Shown in pieces: positions 1 to 12,254 of a stretch of 64,000 bases of DNA. Position numbers and translations under genes: made by a program. Positions within the stretch are counted from its first letter, which is position 1. The number at the start of each line of letters is the position of its first letter. This DNA comes from Prorocentrum cordatum (Eukaryota; Sar; Dinophyceae; Prorocentrales; Prorocentraceae): NCBI GenBank assembly GCA_963575745.1, contig CAUYUJ010001388.1, positions 33,501 to 97,500 of the forward strand, in the 5' to 3' direction. The notes beneath the pieces were generated by a model, which was not told the DNA's origin, did no database searches, and saw only the letters and a program-made list of their open reading frames with translations.

Positions 1-14
1 CGAGAGCGAGCGAG

Positions 15-48
<34 letters not shown>

Positions 49-350
49 CAGAGAGAGACATGGAGAGCTGGGGATGGGCAGGACGACATAAAGGATTGGG
101 GGCGATCAGGGGGGGGGGGGGGAAGGGGAGGAGGAAGAAGAGGAGGAAGAGGAGGAGGAGGAGGACAACGACGACGAGGAGGAAAATGGGGGATGAGGAG
201 GGGGAGGAGGATGACGAGGACGACGGCGACGACGAGGACGAGAAAAAGAAGGAGGAGGATGAGGAGGGGGAGGGCGAGGGCGAGGGCGAGGGGGAGGAGG
301 AGGAGGAGAAAGAGGAGGAGGAGGAGGAAGAGGAGGAGGAGGAGGAATCC
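1..350. repeat. GA and GAG-type simple repeats
   Basis: The first ~58 bases are (GA)n. From about 110 to 350 the plus strand is a run of G followed by GAG/GGA-rich sequence. It stays open in the frame of the following gene and would encode an Arg/Lys-rich then Asp/Glu-rich tract, but this is probably simple-sequence DNA rather than conserved protein. Confidence 0.85.
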
Positions 351-1856
351 GAAGGTTTGAGCCGGCGCGGTCAGGCGCTGGGGGCTCGGGGTCGAAACCT
401 TGAGGCGCGGATTTTCGTTTCAGTTCTTGGTGCGAAACAAAGAATCCCAATTGGTTCGCACCCAGGCACGCTTATATGCAAGTGCGGATGCAGGGGCGCT
501 CGCACAATGCAACCGTTGTTGGAGGCTGTTGCGAGGGCGTTCAACGTCGGAGCTTCTGGCAAGTTCCCAGAGTGCGACCTGTACGGGGTGTCTTGGCCGA
601 AAGGCTCTCGGCGGGCGCTCATGGCTGGGTCGCCCTTGTTCACCAGAACCCAATCTGGTGATTTGGTTCGTGCTGTGTGCGTGGAAGTGAGCGCGGATTT
701 GGATGAACATCCAAAAACGTTGGGGCTTCCACACCATCAGGCTGTTCACGGGTGCTTACAATGTTTCGTCCACAGAGGCCGCCTAGACGATCTCGATTCT
801 GCGGCGCCTGATCGGGCCCACAGGTGGTACGAGGGCCTTGCACGGTCGTGCCTTTCCCAGATCCCGGTCACCGACGAGCAAGTGGAGCCCCTTCTAAATA
901 ATTCAATCACGCGGAGGTCGAAGGGTGGAATTACATTGAAGCGTAAAATCGGTGACCTTCCAATGCTCAAGAGAGGCGACCGCCTCGAACCTGCTTTTCT
1001 GGGATACCCAGATTTCGTTCACAGCCAGACACTGGGCGAGTTTCCGCCTTCGAAACGGTTGTGCTGGATATATCGCCGCCCAAAAGTTACGATCTTGTTT
1101 GCGAATCGTTTGCTTGACCTTCCGCACCAGAATGGAATCAGAGGGCTCACATCGAGTGCCTTCTTGCATGACAGCATGCACGTTGTCGAATTAGGTATCG
1201 CGTGTTACTGGTTAGCAAAAGTAATGGCCAGCCTCTTGATTGCACAATTCTTCGGGTTCTGGACTAAATATGAAACGGACAGTGCGGACATTGAGTTGCA
1301 ACGCAGCGTGGACCCCTGGCATGAGCAAAACAAGGTGCCATCCGATCTGCGCGCCAAAAACTTGTCGTCCACGCTAATCGACTTTACCTCCAACCATCCC
1401 AAGCTCAAGCTGAAAGCCGCAAAGGCGTGGCATCTTCTGCCTTGTTTCGTTGCTTTTCTGGGATCAATGGGCGGGGCCGCCCTCCTTGATAGGGACTGCC
1501 CTGTCTCTGGGACATGCCTGCTAGAATGCGGAAAGGCCATGACTGGTTATGTAGATTTGCGCAGGGCCGAGCCGCGGAGTTTGCCGCAAGAGTCTTTGGA
1601 GCGAATGCAATATTTAACAGATAAGTGTGCGAGGTCGTGGGCCGAAGGCGGGGATCCCGCCACAATGAAATGGCATGCATTTGCAAAGCACATGCATCGA
1701 CAAGCGCAGTGGAGTGACAATCCAGCTTGCACGTCTAATTTTTTAGACGAGTCTGAAACTTACAGCTCAAACGTGCGATCATACGGACTCAACCGACCGA
1801 AATTCCCAGAGACGTGGCTTACGAAGTGGGTCATGGAACACTTGATGTCGTTGTAA
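60..1856 (+). CDS. Conserved dinoflagellate hypothetical protein, possibly transposase-derived
   Basis: A 598-codon ORF beginning with ATG at 60. Residues 1 to about 100 are low-complexity (Arg/Lys then Glu/Asp) translated from GAG repeats, so the real start may be downstream. From roughly residue 150 the sequence looks like genuine protein. A cysteine pair sits in a context like HGCLQC; then come the segments LKRGDRLEP and FLHDSMHVVELGIACYW, and near the C-terminus a basic/histidine stretch (KWHAFAKHMH) followed by NFLDESETYSSNV. This order (zinc-like Cys, D-x-M-H block, late H...DE block) matches a protein family I recall as very abundant in dinoflagellate gene sets. It also resembles the catalytic layout of KDZ/Plavaka or Tnp2-type DDE transposases. 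The transposase link is inference; no terminal inverted repeats were seen. No homologous neighbour is present, and a telomere-like motif follows 20 bp after the stop. Confidence 0.6.
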   Translation: MESWGWAGRHKGLGAIRGGGGKGRRKKRRKRRRRRTTTTRRKMGDEEGEEDDEDDGDDEDEKKKEEDEEGEGEGEGEGEEEEEKEEEEEEEEEEEESEGLSRRGQALGARGRNLEARIFVSVLGAKQRIPIGSHPGTLICKCGCRGARTMQPLLEAVARAFNVGASGKFPECDLYGVSWPKGSRRALMAGSPLFTRTQSGDLVRAVCVEVSADLDEHPKTLGLPHHQAVHGCLQCFVHRGRLDDLDSAAPDRAHRWYEGLARSCLSQIPVTDEQVEPLLNNSITRRSKGGITLKRKIGDLPMLKRGDRLEPAFLGYPDFVHSQTLGEFPPSKRLCWIYRRPKVTILFANRLLDLPHQNGIRGLTSSAFLHDSMHVVELGIACYWLAKVMASLLIAQFFGFWTKYETDSADIELQRSVDPWHEQNKVPSDLRAKNLSSTLIDFTSNHPKLKLKAAKAWHLLPCFVAFLGSMGGAALLDRDCPVSGTCLLECGKAMTGYVDLRRAEPRSLPQESLERMQYLTDKCARSWAEGGDPATMKWHAFAKHMHRQAQWSDNPACTSNFLDESETYSSNVRSYGLNRPKFPETWLTKWVMEHLMSL

Positions 1857-1875
1857 ATCCTTTGCGCACGCGAAA

Positions 1876-1897
1876 CCCTTAGGGTTTAGGGTTTGGG
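1876..1897 (+). repeat. Interstitial TTTAGGG telomere-like motif
   Basis: Just after the stop of the first gene the sequence reads CCCTTAGGGTTTAGGGTTT followed by GGG. This is about two and a half copies of the plant-type repeat TTTAGGG, the telomere unit reported for dinoflagellates, preceded by a short inverted CCCT. It is too short to be a functional telomere; a healed break or chance are both possible. Confidence 0.5.
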
Positions 1898-2057
1898 ATT
1901 TACGATGTACCGTGACATGTTTCACACGTTCCCCTTGTACTTGGATTTATGCGGGATGCTGCCCGTGGTCTGGCGCCAGAGAGCGCCACTGAACAACATC
2001 GCATGTTTGTTTGCTCATTCAATGCCAGACGCTTCGCGTTTGCACGGGGATGGGTAA

Positions 2058-2285
2058 ATGCAGCCACAAAAAAAAAAAGGATCAGGGGGGGAGGAGGAAG
2101 GAGGAGGGATGGAGGACGACGCGGAGGAAGGGGAGGGGGAGGAGGAGGAAGACAACGACGACACCAGAGGAGGAGAGGGAGGGGGATCTGGAGGAGGAAA
2201 TGATGAGGAGGAGGATCGGGAGGAAGAGAAACCAAAGGAGGAGGAGGAGCAGGAGGAGGAGGGAAGGAGGAGGATGAGGAGGTTG
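2058..2285. repeat. GGA/GAG-rich simple repeat
   Basis: Purine-only plus strand dominated by GGA and GAG. Open frames across it on both strands are by-products of the repeat. No gene seen between 1898 and 2416. Confidence 0.8.
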
Positions 2286-2416
2286 GGCATCTTGGCACGT
2301 CTAAGCTGTCCCTTCCGTCTTGGGCCATGTTGTGCCATCTTTGGCTATCTTGGGTAGAGCACAAGGAATCTGGAAGCGCCCCTGGCTGCAACGGGGTCTT
2401 GGGGAGCTTTGGGGTT

Positions 2417-2530
2417 GCCACCACTACTACTACTGCTACTGCTACTGCTACTGCTACTGCTGCTGCTGCTGCTACTACTACTACTACTACGACTACGACT
2501 ACTACTACGACTACGACTACTACTACTACT

Positions 2531-2568
<38 letters not shown>

Positions 2569-2599
2569 TACTACTACTACTACTACTACTACGACGACA

Positions 2600-2661
<62 letters not shown>

Positions 2662-2980
2662 GACTACGACTACTACTACTACTAATACTACTACTTACTA
2701 CCACACTACTACTATACTACGACTTACTACTACTACTACTACGACTCTACACTACTACTTACTAACTACTATTACTACTATACTACTACTACTACTACTA
2801 CTAATACTACTACTATACTACTATTACTACTTACTACCTACCACTACTACTACGACCTACTTCTACTTCTACTACTACTACTACTACTACTTACTACTAC
2901 TTACTACCTATACTTACTACTACTACTAATAATATACGACTACTACTACTACTACTACTACAAATATACTACTACTATTG

Positions 2981-3019
<39 letters not shown>

Positions 3020-3077
3020 GTACTGCTGCTGCTACTACTACGGATACTATTACTACTACATCAACTACGAATATTAT

Positions 3078-3110
<33 letters not shown>

Positions 3111-3123
3111 GAACTACTACTAT

Positions 3124-3154
<31 letters not shown>

Positions 3155-3194
3155 GCTGCTACTACTAGTACTACCATTACTACTACTACTACTA

Positions 3195-3283
<89 letters not shown>

Positions 3284-3349
3284 GGTACTAGTACTAGTAC
3301 TAGTACTACTACTACTACTACTACTACAACTACTACTACTACTACTACT
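2417..3349. repeat. CTA/TAC trinucleotide array (~0.93 kb)
   Basis: Almost uninterrupted CTA/TAC/ACT triplets, with interspersed TGC, GAC and CAC variants and phase slips near 2690-2960. Long ORFs of poly-Tyr, poly-Thr or poly-Leu on the plus strand, and poly-Ser or poly-Val on the minus strand, are artefacts of the triplet period. Confidence 0.95.
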
Positions 3350-3387
3350 TTTCACACTTTGATTCGTCATGGTTTCACAGCGCAGTA

Positions 3388-3483
3388 AACGTTATCATCA
3401 TCATCATCACCATCACCATCATCATCATCATCAGCATCGTTACCATCAGCATTACCATCATCATCATTACCATCATCACCATG

Positions 3484-3514
<31 letters not shown>

Positions 3515-3527
3515 CCATTATCATGTC
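3388..3527. repeat. ATC/CAT trinucleotide repeat
   Basis: A run of CAT/ATC triplets with occasional CAC and CAG, about 140 bp, a short distance from the CTA array. Confidence 0.9.
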
Positions 3528-3715
3528 GTCGTCCGTCGCCCTCCCCCCTCTGCGGCGCCCGCGGACGCGGGATCTTGAGCAACAGAGCTGCACGTGGGGG
3601 CCCCCGTCGCACCTCGGCCTGGAGGCGGGGCCCCGCGAGCCTGGAGGAGGACTTCGCTCTCTCGGGCGGCGCCGAACGCGGCCGACCGCCCTCGATGGAG
3701 GGCGCCCCCCATCCT

Positions 3716-3815
3716 CGTCGCACCGTTTTCGGTAGTTTTCGGGCCGCGGGATCGTTAAAAATTTAGTGTTCGGTAGTTTTCGGGCCCTGGGACAGTTTTC
3801 GGGCTTCGGGACAAT
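3716..3815. repeat. Short tandem motif TTTTCGGGC
   Basis: GGTAGTTTTCGGGCC occurs near 3730 and 3773, and CAGTTTTCGGGCTTCGGG near 3792. Together they form three imperfect copies of a 20-45 bp unit. The stretch from here to 4270 is otherwise moderate-GC DNA in which I see no supported gene. Confidence 0.5.
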
Positions 3816-4271
3816 CGAAAAACAGGGCCTCGAGACGTCCGACGTCTTGATTTTTGTGTAAGTGTTTCCCATCCGTCGTTGTTGGTGGCATGGGCCTCGC
3901 GAGGTCGAACGTCGGAAACAATGCGATCGTTTTCAATACGTTGGACGTCTGGACGCCGACGGGGTCCGAGGAGGAGGGTCGAGGGGGATTTCAAGCGAAA
4001 AATCGCTCTGCAATCTTGGCCTCGAGTTCTCTGTGCCTGGGAGGGGGAGATCAGAAGAATAAGAAAGATGAGGATTCGACCATCAATGTATTCGGCTCGA
4101 GGGCTCCAGAGTTTGCCAGAGTTTCCAAACGTGGCGCGCATCTGGGGAGTCGCATGGCAGCTGCGAACGGCCCAGACCAAGTTCGAGGATCTTCGATTAG
4201 CGACTTCCTCGTATGATCGGACTCCAAATCCGTCAGAATTCATGACGTTCACGTTGCCCCTAGTGCGCAAA

Positions 4272-4385
4272 GCCAGGAGAGGGGAGGGGAGAGGGGAAAG
4301 CAAGGGGAGGGGACAGGGGAGGGGGGAAAGCAATGGGGGAGAGGGGAGAGGGGAGGGGGGGAGGGGAGAGGGGAGGGAGGAAACA
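4272..4385. repeat. GGGGA-rich minisatellite
   Basis: Repeated GAGGGGA/GGGGAGA units about 5-10 bp long on the plus strand. Confidence 0.75.
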
Positions 4386-4671
4386 ACTGCCAGGGGTCTG
4401 GTACCGTCGCGGTCGTCTGAGGCCAGAGAATTCCCATGATGAGCTGACCCTCGCAGAAGTCGTGTCTTCCGGCCCCGACCCCACGATCAACGACAGACCC
4501 CTCCGCAGCCCGATGGAGGTCGACAGCGAGCGAGGGGCCGAGTGCGGACTCCGCAGAGAGCCACGTGCGTGCCGCGCGTGCGGGCTGCTCGACCGCGTCC
4601 CTCCTCTTCCCGTTTCCTCCACGCTACAACTACAACTATACCTACGAGGCGAACGCAACAACACCTTGACG

Positions 4672-5745
<1,074 letters not shown>

Positions 5746-5934
5746 TGCGTCCTTGCGGCCCCCTGCAAAGAAGGGCGCAAGGGTGCAGAAGAGAGGCGGC
5801 GGAGGATGAGGAGGAGGAGGAGGGGCAGGAGGAGGAGGATGGTTCACTTTAGTTTCCAGGTCGGTAGCTGGCGGCTTTCTTACGGCGCATAATCAAGGAT
5901 TCACCACGCGGCGCGCGAGCAAGAGGGCATCATG

Positions 5935-6690
5935 CATGTGTTATATACACATGTTCGCGGTGTTTAAACGAAGAGCGAATGGGGAACACCAGCTGTAACG
6001 TTTAGTTCGCTGGCCCCAAGATGCGATCATATGAAAGCAGAATAAATGACAACGCGTGCGAAATATCACGCGACCGCTTAATGAACGACAACGCGTGCGA
6101 AACCCATCGCGCGCGCGATGCGTGCGTATATATTTTTGTACACATGTCCACGACGTTCGCTTGAGAAACCACACCCAAACATGTTCACTCTCTGGTCACA
6201 AGACGCGATCATACGAAGGTCGAATATATGGAAACGCACACGACATGCATTGCGCGCGCTGCGTGTGTACACATATTATACATGACCACGATGTTAGCTT
6301 GGAAAACATATAGTGAAAACCCAATGTACAATTCCACCCTCTGGCCCCAAGGAGCGACCATACGAAAGTCGACGCCCCGCCGTCCGCCCGCGCGCGCACG
6401 CGACCCGCCGTCCGCCCGCGCGCGCGACCGCGCGCGCGCGGGCGGACGGCAGGTCGCGCGCGCGCACACCGTGCATCCTGCGCGCGTCTTTGTTTACGCG
6501 CGCCGCCGCGCGCACGGCGGCGCGCACGCGACGTCTATTCTATGCATTTTCATACATTCCAAGTTGAGATGGTCGCCTCTTGGGACCAGAGAATGAATAT
6601 TGCATTGGGTTCCCACCGTCCGTTTTCGATTTATCATAGTGGACATGTGTATAATACACATGCAGGATGCATGGCGCGCGCGCTATAGCC
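5935..6690. repeat. Fold-back repeat cluster with GC-palindromic centre
   Basis: Three imperfect direct copies of a ~110-165 bp unit lie at about 5935-6100, 6115-6260 and 6262-6376. Each contains a tATACACATG-like block and a CTCTGGYCCCAAG...CGACCAT block. An inverted copy lies at about 6540-6680, where CTTGGGACCAGAG and CATGTGTATAATACACATG read as the complement. The centre (6376-6535) is CGCG-rich with self-complementary stretches. No coding capacity seen. It resembles a fold-back or MITE-like structure. Confidence 0.65.
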
Positions 6691-6860
6691 CTAACTCTAG
6701 CCCTTGCCCTATAGCGCTAGCCTTAGCCCTAGCAGTAGCTGAGGCTAGCGCTAGCCCTAGCGCTAGCCCTATCCGTAGCGCTATAGCTTATGCCTAGCCA
6801 TATCCCCAGCCGCCCGAGCCCAAGCCCAAGCCCAAACCCTAGCCCCAAGTGCTCAAACAG
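6685..6860. repeat. Degenerate CCCTAGC repeat
   Basis: Many imperfect copies of CTAGCCC/CTAGCG plus CCCTAA and CCCAAGCCCAAG. This could be a decayed telomere-related or simple minisatellite sequence. Confidence 0.6.
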
Positions 6861-7007
6861 CCTAGGTCCGCACTGGATTAAGAATACGGCATCGCCGTTT
6901 TTTCACGGTGTTACAATACTGGATGTCGTTCAAGCTTCTGCAAGGTTATACGCCGTTTGCCATGGCATTCGGTTTGACACGGTTATGCCAGGTGGGGTGG
7001 GTGGGGT

Positions 7008-7216
<209 letters not shown>

Positions 7217-8899
7217 CAGGGAAGGCATGGTGCATGGGCTAGGTCAGGTCTGGAAGCGCAACTTATGATGGGGCGAAACCTGGCAGCGTAACGCACCGTG
7301 TGTGTTGTAGTGAAACACAAATTGCCGTTGGACTGAGTGTTGCGAACGATTAAGCGTTGCGAGCCGCGTCGTTCATACGTATCAAGCTTGTAGCGCAGGA
7401 CGAGAAGTCCCAAACACCACGATCATCGCATTCGGTTTACAGTGCCGCACTGAGCATTGATGATGAGAAACTCGAATAAATCTATTAATTCGACAAAACT
7501 AACAAAACCCAGCAAAACCTAAGGAAACTTTAGGAATACATTGCGAAAAGCATCACATTCCGTACCTTCTGGGTGGAAGGTCCGGAGGGTGCAGGGCATG
7601 GGTTCGTAGAAGGCAAGACGGTTTCTGAGAAGCCCCCTGTCTGCTTAGATGGCCGGCGCCCTCGCTCAGGCCTCTTGGGCGCGCAACCGAAGGGGAGAAA
7701 GACGCCTCCTCGCCTCTTCCTGCCACCGGGAAGCCCAGAACACGCGCGGCTGGGTTCACATTCGAAGCGCGCGGGGGCCACGCGCCAGATGCACAACAAG
7801 GGGGCTGGCGCGCGCGTCCACGCGAGGGCCGAACGCTGGATTCACTAGGGGCCACGCACGCGCTCAGCTTCCCAAGCCGGCAGCGTCACTTGCGCTTGGG
7901 GATGGATCGCTCCGCGCCTCTGGTGCCTCACCCTGAGTGCCGACGGCATCTCCAGCGCGGTGGAAATCGACAAGCATCTTGGCCAGCGTCCATGTGCAGC
8001 CAGCCTCCTGGCGCGCACTCCACCTCCTCCTTCAGCGTCGAAGCGATTGCGCGACCGACCCATGAGAGCCCAGGGCGGCGCCCGGGATGAGCACTAGGCC
8101 AAGGGGGCCCGGCGCCCCGCGAGGAAGCGAGACGGCGCTCGCACCAGCAGGCGCGAGAACCGCCCAGACCACGCGACAAACTTGGCCACTTACCCGAGGC
8201 GCCCGTCTTTTTCGAGACCGGATGCCCCGCTGCCCAGCCGAGGCCCGCGATCGCGAAAACTGTTGCGCGAAGCTGCCAGCCGCGCGCGCGCGGCGCCGAC
8301 GGGCGCGCGGAGGTCACGCAACCGCGAAACCTCAAAATGCACACCGCGAGCCTCCGCCAACCGCGCGCCCTAAATCTTGATTTCCGAATCCGCCCAACAA
8401 GCGCCAGGGCGCGACGGCCCAGGTCGAACGCAGAGAACAACTCATTCGAGGTCGTAGGCTTCCTGTCTGGAGCCGCGCGGGATCCACTTCGGGGGCGATC
8501 GGATCTCCCGGCGATCCATCTGAGCAGAAAACTCCATGGGGATTGACAATGTATTTGGTTATCAGCAGCCTACTGATTGAGTGCTCCACCACCTGGGAAT
8601 CGGCAAACGATTCCGACGCTAAGTGGAAGTCTAGAGGGGGCGCGGCCTGCGCGCAAAACGCTCGAGGCGACGATCGGGGCTGGCAGGCCGCGCGCCGCGA
8701 TCGCCCTGACGGGCGCCCCCCGTCAAACACCCGGGATGCGCCTTTTGCCGCGGCGCGCAGGGGGGGGCCGGCGGGCGAGCTCGGTCGAGCTTCCGCCGCC
8801 AGGGCCGACTGTGGGCCCCCGCCTCCGATCACAATCAGGTCGCCCTGCGCCTTCCCGACGGGCGCCTTCGGCCTGGCGGGCAAAAACCGCGCGCAGACC

Positions 8900-9700
8900 G
8901 AGCGGCGACGCCCGGGGTTCGCCGGCAGCCATCGCAGAATGTCCGACGCAAAATGGGCAGCCTAGCGCCCCAGGGCGCCGCAAGCGACGACCGCGCGCCC
9001 GAGCGTCTCCTCGGGCTCGCGGATGCTGGCCGCATTCTCGTCGACGACGCGCTGAGGCCCACCTTGAGCTGAGCCACTCGGCGCGGCTGGCCAACAAGGC
9101 CAGCGACCTTCCCCTCGTGACCGGCAGGTCCAGCCCGGCCCAGGCGCGCGCGAAGCCCGCGTGGATCTCCTCCCAGACGCGCGGGAAGTCGAGCGCCCTC
9201 AGGAACAGCGCAAGCCAGTCGCCCGCGAACAGCAAGGATCACAAGCTGAAGTCGCCGCAGAGGGGCGCGGGGAACACCCGGCGCGCTGCTGCCGCAGCCA
9301 GCCGCCAGCAGGTCGCCGGGGATACGCTAACCGCGCCGACAGTGCAAAATTATACCGAGCCATCCTCCTGAGTGTGGCAGATCAATTGGGGCCAGTCCCC
9401 CTGCGTGACGAGACCGTGCTCGCGGGCCTCCGTGACGTCGACGGTGGCTGGGGGCCGTTGCAGCCCAGGGTCGCGGGCTGCGCGCAGCGCAGACTTGATG
9501 CCCCTCGGCTTCGGGGGCGCCATCGCGCCCCCCTCGATGCGCCCGCCGGCCTGCGCACCGCGGGTGACGTCGCAGAGGAGCGGCGCGAGGGCGAACCAGA
9601 CCCCCCCCATCGCGCCCTTGATCTGCGCCCCCAGCGAGGCGGCCGCGAGTATCGCGCGGATCGCCCTGGCCGCCGCCTCGTCCGAATGTCATCCGGTCGA
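8900..9700 (-). pseudogene. Unrecognised minus-strand gene remnant
   Basis: Two minus-strand stretches read like real protein but in different frames. About 9700-9350 contains MGGVWFALAPLLCDVTRGAQ and DVTEAREHGLVTQGDWPQL. About 9235-9060 contains LLFAGDWLALFLRALDF and RVWEEIHAGFARAWAGLDLP. They could be parts of one gene interrupted near 9300, or two exons. I do not recognise the family. The GDW context is faintly like the endonuclease part of a LINE, but the other catalytic motifs are not visible. Treat as a decayed or spliced gene of unknown function. Confidence 0.3.
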
Positions 9701-10999
9701 CTCATGCGCAGGACCCATGGGGGACCATCCGGAAAAAGAGATCCTCTGGCGCGCGCCGAAGAACCTGGGGGGCCAGGGCAACAAATCCCTGGAGATGGCT
9801 TCGAGCACAGCACAGGGTTTGCCCCCGCTCATTAGAGGAAGCCCCCGGCCGCGGGAGCGCTCGCGCGCGCGCCCCCCCCCCCCCCCTCCCCCGCGCATCC
9901 CCCCCCGCGCGGCCGGAAGAGGAAACGCGAGGGCGCAGATTGCACATGTAACGCAGCCACATTCTAAACATAGTTGCACCAACGTTGCGCTCGCACTTGC
10001 CGTGAGATACCTTGCTCGAGGGCCCCAGCGGCAAGGCGCGCGCCGAAGAAGGGGGCAAACCCGCGCGCAGCCAGAGCCAAGGGCCCGCGGCTGGGTCGTC
10101 GCGAACAGGGCCCCCCTGCGGGAAGAAAACAAGACGCCCGGCCGATGTCCGCAAGTACCTGGCCCAGGTCGCCCCGCGCCTGGCTGGGCGCGCCCCGTCG
10201 GCGGCCGCCGCCCTCCCCGCCGCGACCGTCGTTCTCTTCCCGCGTGCGAAGCGGCGAATTTCGCGATCGGCGGGGGGGGGTCGCGGGCCCGGGAGCGGAG
10301 AAATGTTCCGGGGCGTCCACTTGCCGGCGAGGCCGTTAACGCGGCGCGCGGCAAACCGCCGCCGACGCGGCTGGAGCGCGGCGAGGGGGGCGGCAGGTCC
10401 AAGCGCGCGCGAGCGCCCGCTGTGGCTGGCGGGCGCGGCGGCCAGCCAATCGAAATCGTTCGCGCGGCGCTGCGTCGGCATCCGAGGAAGCCACCCGACG
10501 ACGGTCGCCCGCGGCGGGCCCCCCGCTCGCTGAAACGCCGGAAGTTGCGGATGTCGCCGCCGCCCCCGCTGCAAGGAAGACGCGCCTCGCCGCGGCTGCC
10601 GGCCGCTGGGAGAGCGGGCGCGCCCCGCGGCGCGGCGGCCGGGAACGCCTTGCTCTTGCCGCGCCCCCGCGCGCAGTCCGGGGGCCGAGGGCGCGGGGGG
10701 GGCGGCGGGCGCCCAGGGCCCAGCGCGCCAGCGGCAGCTGCGGGGGGAAGGGCTGGCAAGGAGGCCGGGCGGCGGCAATCGCGCCGGGCGGGGCGGAGGG
10801 CGCAGATCACCAGCGCTTGAAAAAGTCCTCGCTGATGGCCGCGGCGCGCCGCCGGCAGAACGAACCCGGGCGCGTCGCCGCGCCGGTCGCTTCGAAGCCC
10901 CGGCGGTCCGCGCGGATGCCGCCGCCTCTTGGAAGCGGAGAACTCTCTTTCTCTATTTGCTAAGAGGAAGCAAGCCTTTTAGCAAAGCGCCGTTGCTCT

Positions 11000-11400
11000 G
11001 CTGCGCGACAACCGCGGCGGCGCGCCCGAATTGCCGAGCCACGTCCTGCGCTCGCGCCCTGAATCTCCAGTCAAGGAGCACCTGCAACTCGCCGAAAACA
11101 TGTCCAAGGATCGCCGCGACCCGATGTAAAGCGACCCTGAATAATCGAAGCCCTCGACGGCGGCCGCCGCCGCGAGCCGCGCGCGCTGGGCCAGCGCGCC
11201 AGCGTTCGCGGCGCGCGCCACGCCGGGCTCCAGGGCGCCCGCGGACCTGGAGCTGTCCAGCACTGACAGACCGCGCCATGCGGGCGTCAGTGAGCTGCCG
11301 GCGTGCGGGGGCCGGCCCCGTGCTGCCCGGACCACCGCGCCCCCTGGCCCTCGGGGGGCGCGCCTGGGCGCCGCGTGCGTCTCCGCGCTGCGCCACGCGC
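11000..11400 (-). pseudogene. Possible coding remnant, unknown function
   Basis: The minus strand between about 11400 and 10980 has one frame of protein-like composition, with GLSVLDSSRSAGALEPG and GFDYSGSLYIGSRRSLDMF. It is bounded by other frames and stops. No family was recognised; it may be a fragment of the same decayed material as 8.9-9.7 kb. Confidence 0.2.
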
Positions 11401-11996
11401 GCTGCTTGCACATGCCGCCGCGAGAACTTCCACCAAAAAGTCAGCCGGGGAGCGACTGCGGCGGCGGCATGGCGACGGCGATGTCGAAGGAGCCCCATGC
11501 AGAATCTTGGCGACGGGCGCCTGCCTCACCTCGCGATCGGCGCAGTCGCGTTCCGATCCACCCGCGAAAGGCCGACGCGATAAAATTCGACATGGGTCTC
11601 CGCGTAGCTGGCGAAGCCCCCGTGGAAATTATGCAGCCAAAGGCCTCCGCGTCAGCTTGGAGGCCCCTGCGAGCGACCCGCTCGCTGGCCCGAGCTTCCT
11701 CCTGGAGGCGGCCCTCGCGGGCCCTCCCATCGGCGGCCCGCGTCGCCTCGCGGCAAAAGGCGACGGCCCGCGGCCGCTGCGGGCGGAGCGCGCGAAACGT
11801 GCTACTTCGGCTTCTGCGGGCACTCGTGCGCGCGCGCCGTCGCGAGCGAAACAAACAACTGTGCGCGTGCTGCCCCGCCCAACCGCCCGCGTACTACTCC
11901 GGCCTCATTTTTCCATTGCGGCGCGGCCCTGCTCCAGGATTGGCCCGGTCACGTCTGCGACGACTGCTGGACCCCCCCAGGGAAGGATGTGGTGGG

Positions 11997-12253
11997 GAAG
12001 TCAAGCTCGCATCTTCGCTCGAACGTGAAATAGCAGTGGACATGCAAAGCATGGGAAGATATGGGAAGCCCAAATAATCCAACTATGAACGACAGGGCAA
12101 GCCGAATTTGGGAAACGATGGGGAGCAAGGCAAGCTATGCTATTGCAGCATGGGAGGAAACTTAGGGAGCTACATGGGCATCTTTGGCCAGGAATATCTG
12201 AGAGAAGCCACGGGAGCGGGATAAGGGCGGAATGTCTCCCCTATTGCCATGAG
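11997..12253. repeat. Direct repeat, left copy (~257 bp)
   Basis: Closely matches 14396-14658 in the same orientation, from AAGTCAAG through ATGGGAAGATATGGGAAGCC and GGGAGCTACATGGGCATC to CCCCTATTGCCATGAG. Identity drops sharply outside both ends. The left copy touches the 3' end of the tyrosine recombinase remnant, so the pair brackets that gene. Confidence 0.8.
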
Positions 12254-12254
12254 G

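Larger units (their letters stand above)
7541..11995. other. GC-rich region with scattered coding remnants
   Basis: About 4.4 kb of very GC-rich DNA with many overlapping open frames on both strands. Most are GC-driven shadows. A few minus-strand stretches have protein-like composition and are listed separately. No intact gene can be defended. G and C homopolymers (e.g. 9874-9908, 10269-10276) break frames often. Confidence 0.5.

Noticed and set aside
2327-3388. Long ORFs of poly-Thr, poly-Tyr, poly-Leu and poly-Val
   Set aside because: Pure products of CTA/TAC triplets; open in all three frames and on both strands.
9372-10820. 482-codon plus-strand and 373-codon minus-strand ORFs
   Set aside because: Both strands are open over the same very GC-rich DNA; composition is Arg/Pro/Ala with no motifs. 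Treated as GC-driven open frames.
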